A DNA stretch of 64,000 nt, taken from an uncultured Eggerthella sp. (GTDB taxonomy: Bacteria; Actinomycetota; Coriobacteriia; Coriobacteriales; Eggerthellaceae). Each line of letters begins with the position of its first letter. The first letter of the stretch is position 1. The position numbers and the translations under genes are program-made. The stretch is from positions 1 to 64,000 of the forward strand of contig CABQIW010000001.1 in the NCBI GenBank assembly GCA_902464295.1. The letters run 5' to 3'. Below, piece after piece: positions 44,774 through 51,847 of this stretch. A model generated the notes under the pieces. The model saw nothing but the letters and a program-made list of their open reading frames with translations. It did not search any database and was not told the DNA's origin.

Positions 44774-45079
44774 ATGCCTCAATCGAATTCACAAGAGACA
44801 GCTCCACAATCATCCGAGATCCATTGTCTAAAGGTTTCTTCTAAATCATCTCCTGCATCTGTTGCAGGTGCTGTTGCAGGCATGATCAAAGATGGTGTTC
44901 CTGTAGAGATCCAATCGGTTGGTGCGGGAGCGGTCAATCAGGCCGTGAAGGCGATCGCGATCTCGCGTGGCTTCCTTTCTCCTGTTGGTATCGATATCGT
45001 CTGTATCCCTTCTTTCGCCGACATCGTGATCGATGGTGAGTATCGCACAGCGATCAGATTCAGCGTCGTTCCTCGCTAA
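44774..45079 (+). CDS. spoVS: SpoVS family protein
   Basis: Stage V sporulation protein S family, 101 residues: a Gln/Ser-rich N-terminal extension of about 15, then the Alba-like core LKVSSKSSPASVAGAVAGMI, VGAGAVNQAVKAIAISRGFL and FADIVIDGEYRTAIRFSV. In Bacillus, SpoVS affects septation and coat assembly; in non-sporulating bacteria its role is unknown, with nucleic acid binding suggested by the fold. No sporulation gene set is visible here. GGAAAG lies 8 bases before the ATG. miaB follows after 19 bases. Confidence 0.93.
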   Translation: MPQSNSQETAPQSSEIHCLKVSSKSSPASVAGAVAGMIKDGVPVEIQSVGAGAVNQAVKAIAISRGFLSPVGIDIVCIPSFADIVIDGEYRTAIRFSVVPR

Positions 45080-45098
45080 ACCCACAGGAAAGGTCTTC

Positions 45099-46460
45099 AT
45101 GACTCCTGTTCCATCTTCGCTCCAAAACCGTACGTTCCATGTGATCACCTTCGGGTGTCAGATGAACAAGCACGATTCAGAACGCATCGTTGGCATGCTC
45201 GAAGCTGAAGGTGCGCGCAGGGTTGATTCTATCGAAGAATCCGAGATTGTCGTTTACATGACCTGCTGCGTGCGTGCAGCAGCAGAAACACGCCTCAAAG
45301 GTCAAGTTGCTTCTCTTAAGAACATAAAGCTTCCTGCCCATTCCGACCTCGAAGAACGCATCGTATGCATAGGAGGTTGCATCGGACAGCATGAAGGCGA
45401 GCATCTGATTGAGGAGTTGCCTCACGTGAGCGCGGTGTTCGGTACCTTCAATCTCTCGAGCGTTCCATCACTTCTCAAGCAAGCGATCGCTGGTCATACG
45501 GCTGCTGTCGAAGTGCTCGATGCTGCTGATGAATTTCCTACCTGCTTGCCCACGAGTCGCGAAGTTCCCTGGTCAGCATGGCTTCCGATCTCCATCGGGT
45601 GCAATAATTTCTGCACCTATTGCATCGTTCCTTATGTGCGCGGACGTGAGAAATCCCGTACGGTCGAAGACATCATCGCTGAGGCGCGTTCGCTCGTCAG
45701 CGAAGGCGTGAAGGAGATCACGTTGCTGGGACAGAATGTGAATTCCTACGGGCGCGATCTGTATGGCTCACCGCATTTCGGTGAGCTTCTTAAGCGTATT
45801 TCAGATACCGGTATCGAGCGTTTGCGTTTTGCTACGTCACATCCGAAAGACCTGACCGATGAAGTGATCGCCCTGTTCGGCGAGCTTCCCAATCTCATGC
45901 CAGCGCTGCATCTTCCTGTCCAATCAGGGTCAAATACGATCCTTCATGAGATGAATCGCCGCTATACGCGCGAGCGCTATCTTGAGATCATCGATAAATT
46001 GCGACTTGCGCGCCCTGATATCGCGCTCTCCACTGATGTTATCGTTGGATTCCCGGGAGAGACCGAGCAAGATTTCCTCGATACTTATAGCCTTATCGAA
46101 CAGGTTGGCTACCATCAGGTATTCACCTTCCTCTATTCTCCGCGTGAAGGAACGCCTGCAGCTGAACTTGCGCCGACCTCTACGCATGAAGAGATCCAGG
46201 ATCGTTTTGATCGGTTGGTTGCGCTCGTGCAGCAGGGCGCTTTTAGCGCTAATCAGGCAGATCTTGGAGCCACTGTTCCTGTCTTGATCGAAGGCACTTC
46301 GAAACGCGATCCATCCATTCTTGCAGGTAAGAGCCATAAGAATCAGACCGTTCACGCTCCGCTTCCTTCGGGGATCAATCTCGAAGATCTCTTGGGCACG
46401 ATCGTTCCGGTGAAGATCGACGAAGCTCGAACATGGTATCTCAAGGGCCATCTTGTGTAA
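45099..46460 (+). CDS. miaB: tRNA-2-methylthio-N6-dimethylallyladenosine synthase
   Basis: Radical SAM methylthiotransferase converting i6A37 to ms2i6A37 in tRNA. UPF0004 part: ITFGCQMNKHDSERIVGML, MTCCVRAAAETR and IGGCIGQHE. Radical SAM cluster SIGCNNFCTYCIVPYVRGRE; LLGQNVNSYGRDLYG; HLPVQSGSNTILHEMNRRYT; VIVGFPGETEQDF; C-terminal TRAM. MiaB usually has NTCxVR; here it is MTCCVR. ATG 45099 has AGGAAAGG upstream. miaA, which makes its i6A substrate, follows directly. Confidence 0.96.
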   Translation: MTPVPSSLQNRTFHVITFGCQMNKHDSERIVGMLEAEGARRVDSIEESEIVVYMTCCVRAAAETRLKGQVASLKNIKLPAHSDLEERIVCIGGCIGQHEGEHLIEELPHVSAVFGTFNLSSVPSLLKQAIAGHTAAVEVLDAADEFPTCLPTSREVPWSAWLPISIGCNNFCTYCIVPYVRGREKSRTVEDIIAEARSLVSEGVKEITLLGQNVNSYGRDLYGSPHFGELLKRISDTGIERLRFATSHPKDLTDEVIALFGELPNLMPALHLPVQSGSNTILHEMNRRYTRERYLEIIDKLRLARPDIALSTDVIVGFPGETEQDFLDTYSLIEQVGYHQVFTFLYSPREGTPAAELAPTSTHEEIQDRFDRLVALVQQGAFSANQADLGATVPVLIEGTSKRDPSILAGKSHKNQTVHAPLPSGINLEDLLGTIVPVKIDEARTWYLKGHLV

Positions 46461-47475
46461 TACCATGATCCATTCTCTGTCTCATCCTCTCAACAGCGCA
46501 TCGTCTGAACCCCAAGCAGGGAACGAGGATGGAGCGCTCGTTATTTCGATCGTCGGTCCCACTGCATCAGGAAAATCGGCACTTGCCCAGTCAGTGGCAC
46601 TTGAGCTCGATGGGGAAGTGGTGAGCGCGGATTCCATGCAGATCTATCGTTTCATGGATATCGGCACCGCAAAACTAAAGCCTGAAGAGCGCCTGGTAAA
46701 GCACTACCTGCTCGACATCGTCGATCCGGGTCAGTCCTATTCGGCGCAGCTGTTTCAAGAGCAGGCACGTGCAGCATTCAGGGATATTGCCACACGCAAT
46801 AAGGTTCCCATCCTTTCAGGCGGTACGGGGTTCTATGTCCAGGCTGCACTCGAGGACATGCGTTTTCCGGAAGGCGAGCAAGATGATAACCCACTGCGGG
46901 CTCATTATGAAGCTCTTCAAGCTCAGCAGGGAAATGAGGTCTTGTGGAATGTGCTCAACGAAAAGGATCCTGCCGCGGCCAAGCTCATTCATCCGAACAA
47001 CTTCAAACGAGTGATCCGTGCGCTTGAGATGCATGAAGAAGGCGTTTCTTATGCTGACCAGGTGAAGAACATCAAATCACTCCCTGAAGTAGTGCCTTCC
47101 ATACGGTTTTTCCTTGAGGTTGACCCATTCATCCTTGCTGAGCGCATCAATGCTCGTGTAGATATGATGCGCGAAGAGGGCCTCGTTGAAGAAGTTGAGG
47201 CGCTCATGGCTCGCGGTTTCGAGGAGGCGCTCACGGCCCCTAAGGCTATTGGGTATAAGGAGATCATTGCCTATGAACGGGGTAAGATCACGCTTGATGA
47301 GGCGTTTCGCCAGATCAAAACCGCTACAAGACGGTATGCCAAACGACAGCGTTCGTGGTTCAGGCGCGATAAACGCCTGATTCATCTAGATGCAGACGGG
47401 CTTTCCGTAGAGCAGATGACTGCGATCATCTGTGAGCGCTACCGAAAAGAGTCGTCCGATCTGCTCTTACGTTAG
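46453..47475 (+). CDS. miaA: tRNA dimethylallyltransferase
   Basis: Transfers a dimethylallyl group to A37 of UNN-decoding tRNAs, the substrate for MiaB. P-loop ISIVGPTASGKSALAQ, VSADSMQIYRFMDIGTAK, DIVDPGQSYSAQLFQ, LSGGTGFYVQAAL, HPNNFKRVIRALEM, APKAIGYKEII and ATRRYAKRQRSWFRRD are all typical. TTG 46453 has AAGGG 5 bases upstream and overlaps miaB by 8; ATG 46465 is an alternative. 340 residues, normal. Confidence 0.95.
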   Translation: MCNTMIHSLSHPLNSASSEPQAGNEDGALVISIVGPTASGKSALAQSVALELDGEVVSADSMQIYRFMDIGTAKLKPEERLVKHYLLDIVDPGQSYSAQLFQEQARAAFRDIATRNKVPILSGGTGFYVQAALEDMRFPEGEQDDNPLRAHYEALQAQQGNEVLWNVLNEKDPAAAKLIHPNNFKRVIRALEMHEEGVSYADQVKNIKSLPEVVPSIRFFLEVDPFILAERINARVDMMREEGLVEEVEALMARGFEEALTAPKAIGYKEIIAYERGKITLDEAFRQIKTATRRYAKRQRSWFRRDKRLIHLDADGLSVEQMTAIICERYRKESSDLLLR

Positions 47476-47513
47476 AATGTAATGTAAGACCAACTAAGGA
47501 GAATCCATCTGCT

Positions 47514-48812
47514 TTGGCAAAGCTTCATGTGAAAAAGATCCCTCAAGAATATGCGGAACGGGCCGTGCTGGTGGGTGTCAAACGTCCTAACCAACAATGG
47601 CCAACCGAGTCCTCACTTGCTGAATTGGAGCGACTTGCACAAACGGCTGGAGCAGAGGTAGTAGCAACAACGTTCCAACGCCTTGAATCTCCTAATCCTC
47701 GCACCTTCATCGGGTCAGGGAAGGTTGATGAGGTAGCACAGCTGTGTCGATCCTATGCAGCTGATCTGGTCATCTTCGACGATGAGCTCACTCCTTCACA
47801 GCAATCCAATCTTGAGAAGCAGGTGGGCAAGGATATCAAGATCATCGACCGCACCGCGCTCATCTTAGACATCTTCGCTCTTCACGCCACCAGTAGGGAA
47901 GGGCGCCTCCAGGTGCGACTTGCTCAAAACGAATACCTGCTACCGCGTTTGCGCGGCATGTGGGCGCACCTCGCATCGAACCGAATGGGCGGTGGCGTTG
48001 GATCGCGTTTCGGCGAAGGCGAAAGCCAGCTTGAGGTCGATCGACGTATGGTGCGCAAGCGCATCACTTCGATCAAGCGAGAGCTTGCCGATATCTCCAA
48101 AACGCGCACTTTGCAACGCAAGGAACGCTATCATTCAGGGATCTTCAAGGTTGCCTTGGCTGGCTATACCAATGCAGGAAAATCGAGCTTATTGAATACG
48201 ATCACCGGTGCAGAAGTCTTGAGCTATGACAAGCTCTTCGCAACGCTCGATTCGACCACCAGAAAACTAGTGATCCCCGACGGGCGCGAGCTTACGTTAA
48301 CCGATACGGTCGGATTCATTCAAAAGCTTCCTACCACGCTCGTTGAGGCGTTCAAATCAACGCTTGATGAGATCAGTGGAGCGGATCTTATCCTTCATAT
48401 CGTTGATGCATCAGATGCTAATTTCAAAGAGCAGATCGATACGGTAAACGAGGTTCTTGCACAGATCGATGCAGATGAGATATCGCGCATCGAGGTATTC
48501 AATAAGATCGACCTGCTCGATGAAGAGCAACTGAGCGCGTATCGAATGCGCTTTCCTCATGCGCTCTTCACCTCTACGCTTACGGGTGAAGGCATCGATG
48601 AGCTCATCAAGCGCATCGGACTTGCTGCTGAAGCGCATCAGATATTGATGGAGGTATTGATCCCCTTCACAAAAGGTGAGCTCGTATCTCTTGCGCATAA
48701 GCGCTGCTCGATCCTTGCGGAAGAATACACCGAAGAAGGCACCCGTATGAGCTTGCGCGTTTCTCCGGAACTCTCTGCGCAGTTCAGCAGCTATCGTATA
48801 GGCGAAGAGTAG
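47514..48812 (+). CDS. hflX: GTPase HflX
   Basis: Ribosome-associated GTPase that splits or rescues stalled 70S ribosomes under stress. The N-terminal HflX domain (ATTFQRLESPNPRTFIGSGK, FDDELTPSQQSNLE, DRTALILDIFALHATSREGR, GRGEGESQLE-like GSRFGEGESQLEVDRR) precedes the G domain: GYTNAGKSSLLNTI, DTVGFIQKLPTTLVEAFKST and NKIDL. 432 residues. The start is TTG with AAGGAG 12 bases upstream. It converges on lexA with only 12 bases between stop codons and no terminator. Confidence 0.95.
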   Translation: MAKLHVKKIPQEYAERAVLVGVKRPNQQWPTESSLAELERLAQTAGAEVVATTFQRLESPNPRTFIGSGKVDEVAQLCRSYAADLVIFDDELTPSQQSNLEKQVGKDIKIIDRTALILDIFALHATSREGRLQVRLAQNEYLLPRLRGMWAHLASNRMGGGVGSRFGEGESQLEVDRRMVRKRITSIKRELADISKTRTLQRKERYHSGIFKVALAGYTNAGKSSLLNTITGAEVLSYDKLFATLDSTTRKLVIPDGRELTLTDTVGFIQKLPTTLVEAFKSTLDEISGADLILHIVDASDANFKEQIDTVNEVLAQIDADEISRIEVFNKIDLLDEEQLSAYRMRFPHALFTSTLTGEGIDELIKRIGLAAEAHQILMEVLIPFTKGELVSLAHKRCSILAEEYTEEGTRMSLRVSPELSAQFSSYRIGEE

Positions 48813-48824
48813 CTTGAACTGGTA

Positions 48825-49451
48825 TTAGTACACGCGGCGCATGACCGCAACAACCTTGCCAACGATCGCACAATCACGCACGATGATAGGCTCCATAGAA
48901 GAGTTCTCGGGCTGGAGACGAATGTGATCGGCTTCTTTATAGAAGCGCTTCACGGTTGCGCCGTCTTCGATGAGCGCTACGATGATCTCTCCATTGTTCG
49001 CTACTTGCTGCTCCTTGACGACCACGTAATCGCCATCGTTGATACCTGCTTCAATCATAGAATCCCCATGCACGGAAAGGATGAACGAAGCAGAATCGCC
49101 CACCAATTCAGTGGGAAGTGTGAGCGTATTTTCAATATTCTGCTCAGCAAGAATGGGCTCACCAGCAGCGACGCGGCCTACCACTGGAAGCGAGATCGAA
49201 TTCTCGTAGGCAGCAGAGCCGTGAGCTTGGGGCTCTTCTTTATGGGGAAGCGCGATCGAGCGCGACTTCAAGGAATCACGTACGATGTAGCCCTTATCCT
49301 CGAGTGTTTTAAGGTGCACGTGGACCGTGGAAGGGGAGGAGAGGTTCACTGCCTCGCAGATCTCTCGGACGGTAGGGCCAAAACCTTTTTGCTCGATATA
49401 AGACTCGATGAAATCGTATATTTGCTGCTGTCTTTTGGAGAGTGAATCCAT
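48825..49451 (-). CDS. lexA: SOS repressor LexA
   Basis: Repressor of the SOS regulon, inactivated by RecA-stimulated self-cleavage. The N-terminal winged helix has SKRQQQIYDFIESYIEQKG and PTVREICEAVNLSSPSTVHV. The cleavage site Ala-Gly is in VVGRVAAGEPILAE, and the catalytic Ser and Lys are in VHGDSMIEAGI and ATVKRFYKE. Length 208 is normal. Three LexA boxes in the 106 bases to the divergent start predict autoregulation. TAGGAGA precedes the ATG. Confidence 0.98.
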   Translation of the reverse strand: MDSLSKRQQQIYDFIESYIEQKGFGPTVREICEAVNLSSPSTVHVHLKTLEDKGYIVRDSLKSRSIALPHKEEPQAHGSAAYENSISLPVVGRVAAGEPILAEQNIENTLTLPTELVGDSASFILSVHGDSMIEAGINDGDYVVVKEQQVANNGEIIVALIEDGATVKRFYKEADHIRLQPENSSMEPIIVRDCAIVGKVVAVMRRVY

Positions 49452-49465
49452 TAGTTTCTCCTATA

Positions 49466-49479
49466 CAAACATTTGTTCG
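49466..49479. promoter_or_regulatory. LexA box 1 (lexA-proximal)
   Basis: CAAACATTTGTTCG matches CGAAC-N4-GTTCG except for the left arm (CAAAC). It lies 15 bases upstream of the lexA start codon, so it probably serves lexA autorepression. Confidence 0.75.
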
Positions 49480-49487
49480 TTTTTTCA

Positions 49488-49516
49488 TTGACAAGAACGG
49501 ATGTTCGATTTAAAGT
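49488..49516 (+). promoter_or_regulatory. promoter of the SOS gene at 49558
   Basis: Consensus -35 TTGACA (49488-49493), 17-base spacer, -10 TAAAGT (49511-49516). LexA box 2 fills the spacer and box 3 follows the -10. Confidence 0.75.
49494..49507. promoter_or_regulatory. LexA box 2
   Basis: AGAACGGATGTTCG: GAAC-N4-GTTC with both core arms intact, inside the promoter spacer of the rightward gene. Confidence 0.9.
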
Positions 49517-49521
49517 ATACA

Positions 49522-49535
49522 CGAACAAAGGTTCT
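49522..49535. promoter_or_regulatory. LexA box 3
   Basis: CGAACAAAGGTTCT: GAAC-N4-GTTC with both core arms intact, at the expected transcription start of the rightward gene. Confidence 0.9.
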
Positions 49536-49557
49536 ATGCAAGAGGAAGAAGCAAATT

Positions 49558-49965
49558 ATGAACGAAGCGCATAAGAGATTCTTAACTAACGGCTCCAACG
49601 CACTCGAAGCAGACATCGAAGAATTCGATGTGTACGGCAAGCCACAATTCCGTGCCATGACCAGCGCTAAATCTGAACGCGCTATCATCATCGATTTCGA
49701 CGACGTGTGCAAGGAAGCACATCAGATCTTGAGCAGCTCTCATGGATCCCTCACTCATTCCACTTGGCTCGAAGATGCTCTTTCTCTGCCGAATAAGGCG
49801 CTCGTTCGTATCAAGCATAATAGGATCTTGCGCGATCTTTTCCGTAAAGAATCTCAGGTGCATAAGAGCGTGAATCGCTATCGCAGGGATGATCTCATCA
49901 CCTTTGCAAAAGGGTTCACGGCAACCGGCGTCACCGCCTTCTTATTGATCGTGTTCGGGGTATAA
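49558..49965 (+). CDS. SOS-regulated tail-anchored protein of unknown function
   Basis: 135 residues, matching no family I recognise. The N-terminal 110 residues are soluble and charged, with ERAIIIDFDDVCKEAHQIL and KHNRILRDLFRKESQ followed by a basic patch (HKSVNRYRRDD); the last ~18 residues (AKGFTATGVTAFLLIVFGV) form one hydrophobic segment ending at the stop, suggesting a tail anchor. ATG 49558 follows GAGGAAGAA. The promoter holds two good LexA boxes, so strong DNA-damage induction is predicted. Genes divergent from lexA in other Gram-positives (yneA, chiZ, divS) encode SOS division inhibitors, but they carry N-terminal anchors and mostly LysM domains, so this is at best an analogue. Confidence 0.8.
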   Translation: MNEAHKRFLTNGSNALEADIEEFDVYGKPQFRAMTSAKSERAIIIDFDDVCKEAHQILSSSHGSLTHSTWLEDALSLPNKALVRIKHNRILRDLFRKESQVHKSVNRYRRDDLITFAKGFTATGVTAFLLIVFGV

Positions 49966-50038
49966 CGATCAACCGTCCACTAATGCTTCGACCTTTTAAC
50001 CTCAGTGATCGTCTTATTTAGAGGTGCGGTGTATAAAA

Positions 50039-50054
50039 ACACAACATCTTGTGG
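50039..50054 (+). promoter_or_regulatory. candidate NrdR box
   Basis: ACACAACATCTTGTGG is a 16-base imperfect palindrome resembling the NrdR box consensus (ACACwAtATaTwGTGt). It lies 32 bases upstream of nrdR. Only one box is clear, whereas two are usual, so confidence is moderate. Confidence 0.5.
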
Positions 50055-50086
50055 TAGTGTAGTGCTCAAACGAACGAAGGAGCCCT

Positions 50087-50536
50087 ATGCGTTGCCCATC
50101 TTGTGGTTATGGTGAATCTAAGGTCGTCGACTCGCGTCCCGCAGATGATGGCGCATCTATCAGACGCCGCCGTGAATGCCTTGAATGCGGTAATCGTTTC
50201 ACGACCTATGAAAGACTTGGCGACAACCCGCTCGTTATCATCAAGAGCGATAATTCGTCTGAAGCGTTCAGCCGTGATAAATTGTTCCGCGGTATTCTCA
50301 TCGCATGCGCTAAACGCCCGATCACGCCAGAACAGATTTCTGACATCATCGACAACATCGAACGTGAGTTACGCTCAAACCCACGCAATGAGATTACTTC
50401 AAAAGAACTTGGCGATCTAACGTTGTCCTATCTGGCCGATCTTGATGAGGTTGCTTACATTCGTTTCGCGAGCGTTTACAAAGACTTCCAAAATATCGAA
50501 GAATTCAGCAACGCACTGCATACTATCCATCGATGA
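50087..50536 (+). CDS. nrdR: transcriptional repressor NrdR
   Basis: ATP/dATP-sensing repressor of ribonucleotide reductase genes. The zinc ribbon is RCPSCGYGESKVVDSRPADD with RRRECLECGNRFTTYE; the ATP-cone domain follows (VIIKSDNSSEAFSRDKLFRG, LADLDEVAYIRFASVYKDF). 149 residues, normal. GAAGGAG precedes the ATG. It stands next to lexA and dut, which are linked by DNA precursor and damage control. Confidence 0.97.
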   Translation: MRCPSCGYGESKVVDSRPADDGASIRRRRECLECGNRFTTYERLGDNPLVIIKSDNSSEAFSRDKLFRGILIACAKRPITPEQISDIIDNIERELRSNPRNEITSKELGDLTLSYLADLDEVAYIRFASVYKDFQNIEEFSNALHTIHR

Positions 50537-50601
50537 GCGCTCATTTCGGTCTTTCTGAAAAAACGACCTTCTGAGAGCGTTTCTAAGGGCTTGTAACAAC
50601 T

Positions 50602-51045
50602 ATGGATGATAAAATACCCGTGAAATTTACTAAGATGGCCCCAGAAGCCGTTACACCGTCTCATGGACGGTTTGGTGATGCTGGATACGATTTATCAAGC
50701 TTAGAAGACGTTATCTTAGAGCCTTTTGGGCGAAAACTCATCAAAACGGGCATTTCTATCGAGTTGCCGCTCGGATTTGCGGCGCTCGTTATCCCGCGAA
50801 GCGGAAATGCAATCAATAAAGGCTTGTCGCTCGTGAACACACCCGGGCTCATCGATTCGAATTATCGAGGCGAGCTAAAGGCGATCGCGATCAATCTTGA
50901 CCCCAAAACTCCGATAGAAATACGCAAGGGCGATCGAATCGCACAGCTTATTGTTATCAAAGCAGAAGAAGTGGATTTCACTGAGGTTGATGAATTGAGT
51001 GAAACCGAGCGAGGGAGCGGCGGTTTTGGCTCAAGTGGTAATTAG
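50602..51045 (+). CDS. dut: dUTP diphosphatase
   Basis: Hydrolyses dUTP to dUMP + PPi, keeping uracil out of DNA. Five trimeric dUTPase motifs: DAGYDLSSLED, VIPRSGNAINKGL, VNTPGLIDSNYRGEL, KGDRIAQLIV and RGSGGFGSSG. 147 residues, normal. No Shine-Dalgarno sequence is visible before ATG 50602. Confidence 0.95.
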   Translation: MDDKIPVKFTKMAPEAVTPSHGRFGDAGYDLSSLEDVILEPFGRKLIKTGISIELPLGFAALVIPRSGNAINKGLSLVNTPGLIDSNYRGELKAIAINLDPKTPIEIRKGDRIAQLIVIKAEEVDFTEVDELSETERGSGGFGSSGN

Positions 51046-51120
51046 CACTCTTGGTTCACCTGCTCATTCTCTATATTAATTTGATAATATATCTTATGTA
51101 AACTAAGAACTATTTAAGAC

Positions 51121-51168
51121 AATGCGAGGATCGAGACTTCTCTCCACTCGCATTTCTTCTTCATTTTT
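51121..51168 (+). terminator. candidate terminator after dut
   Basis: Stem AATGCGAG (51121-51128) / CTCGCATT (51147-51154), 18-base loop, then a T-rich but interrupted tract. It may serve either strand, as rdgB converges from the right. The rest of 51046-51238 is AT-rich, with no gene I can support. Confidence 0.55.
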
Positions 51169-51238
51169 GACTAAGAACTACTGTGCGACCGTCTTGTTCT
51201 TGCGCCAGAGAGCAACAGGATTTGGCAAAGCGCATGCG

Positions 51239-51835
51239 TTAGTACGAAAGCTTGTCCATGAGATCACGCAGCGCACGGGCACGATGTGACACCTTCTGCT
51301 TCTCGACAAGCCCGAGCTCTGCAAACGTGTATTCGTTATCGAAGTCATCCGGCAAGAAGAGCGGATCGTAGCCAAAGCCCTCACTGCCGCGTTCCTCGAA
51401 CCCGATCAAGCCTTCGACCCTGCCTTCTGCAGTGGTCTCGGTTCCATCTTCATCGATGAAGCATAGCACGCACGAAAAGTGAGCTGTGCGATCTTCAGGT
51501 CCAACCTGTGCGATATTCTCAAGCAAGAATGCATTGTTCTTTTTGTCATTTCCCTCTTCTCCCGCATAGCGCGACGAATAGACCCCTGGTGCACCATCGA
51601 GCGCATCAACGAGCAGGCCTGAATCGTCTGCAAGGACCGCACAACCTGAAAGCTCATGAGCAGCCTGAGCTTTGATACGAGCATTCTCGATGAGCGTGGT
51701 GCCTGTTTCATCCGGATTAGATTCGATGCCCGCTTGAGCAAGACTCTCGCATTCCCAGTCGAGCGCGGAGAAGAAATCAGAGATCTCCTCAACCTTATGA
51801 GCATTGTTGGTTGCGATGATTACCTTTTTAGCCAT
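51239..51835 (-). CDS. rdgB: XTP/dITP diphosphatase (Ham1/RdgB)
   Basis: Removes non-canonical purine nucleotides (ITP, dITP, XTP). IIATNNAHKVEEISDFF at the N terminus binds substrate phosphate; AVLADDSGLLVDALDGAPGVYSSRYAG-type core (quoted in parts: LADDSGLLVDALDGAP, GVYSSRYAGEEG) and GFGYDPLFLPDD are family signatures, with SHRARALRDL near the end. 198 residues. ATG 51835 has AAGGAG 8 bases upstream. Last gene of the murI-rdgB pair, a common coupling. Confidence 0.95.
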   Translation of the reverse strand: MAKKVIIATNNAHKVEEISDFFSALDWECESLAQAGIESNPDETGTTLIENARIKAQAAHELSGCAVLADDSGLLVDALDGAPGVYSSRYAGEEGNDKKNNAFLLENIAQVGPEDRTAHFSCVLCFIDEDGTETTAEGRVEGLIGFEERGSEGFGYDPLFLPDDFDNEYTFAELGLVEKQKVSHRARALRDLMDKLSY

Positions 51836-51847
51836 GAAAGGCACTCC

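Noticed and set aside
44774..45079. Sporulation capacity suggested by SpoVS
   Set aside because: SpoVS homologs occur in non-sporulating bacteria, and no other sporulation gene is in the window.
51102..51180. Direct repeat ACTAAGAACTA (51102-51112 and 51170-51180) around the dut terminator
   Set aside because: Only 11 bases in an AT-rich region; no element or insertion boundary fits it.
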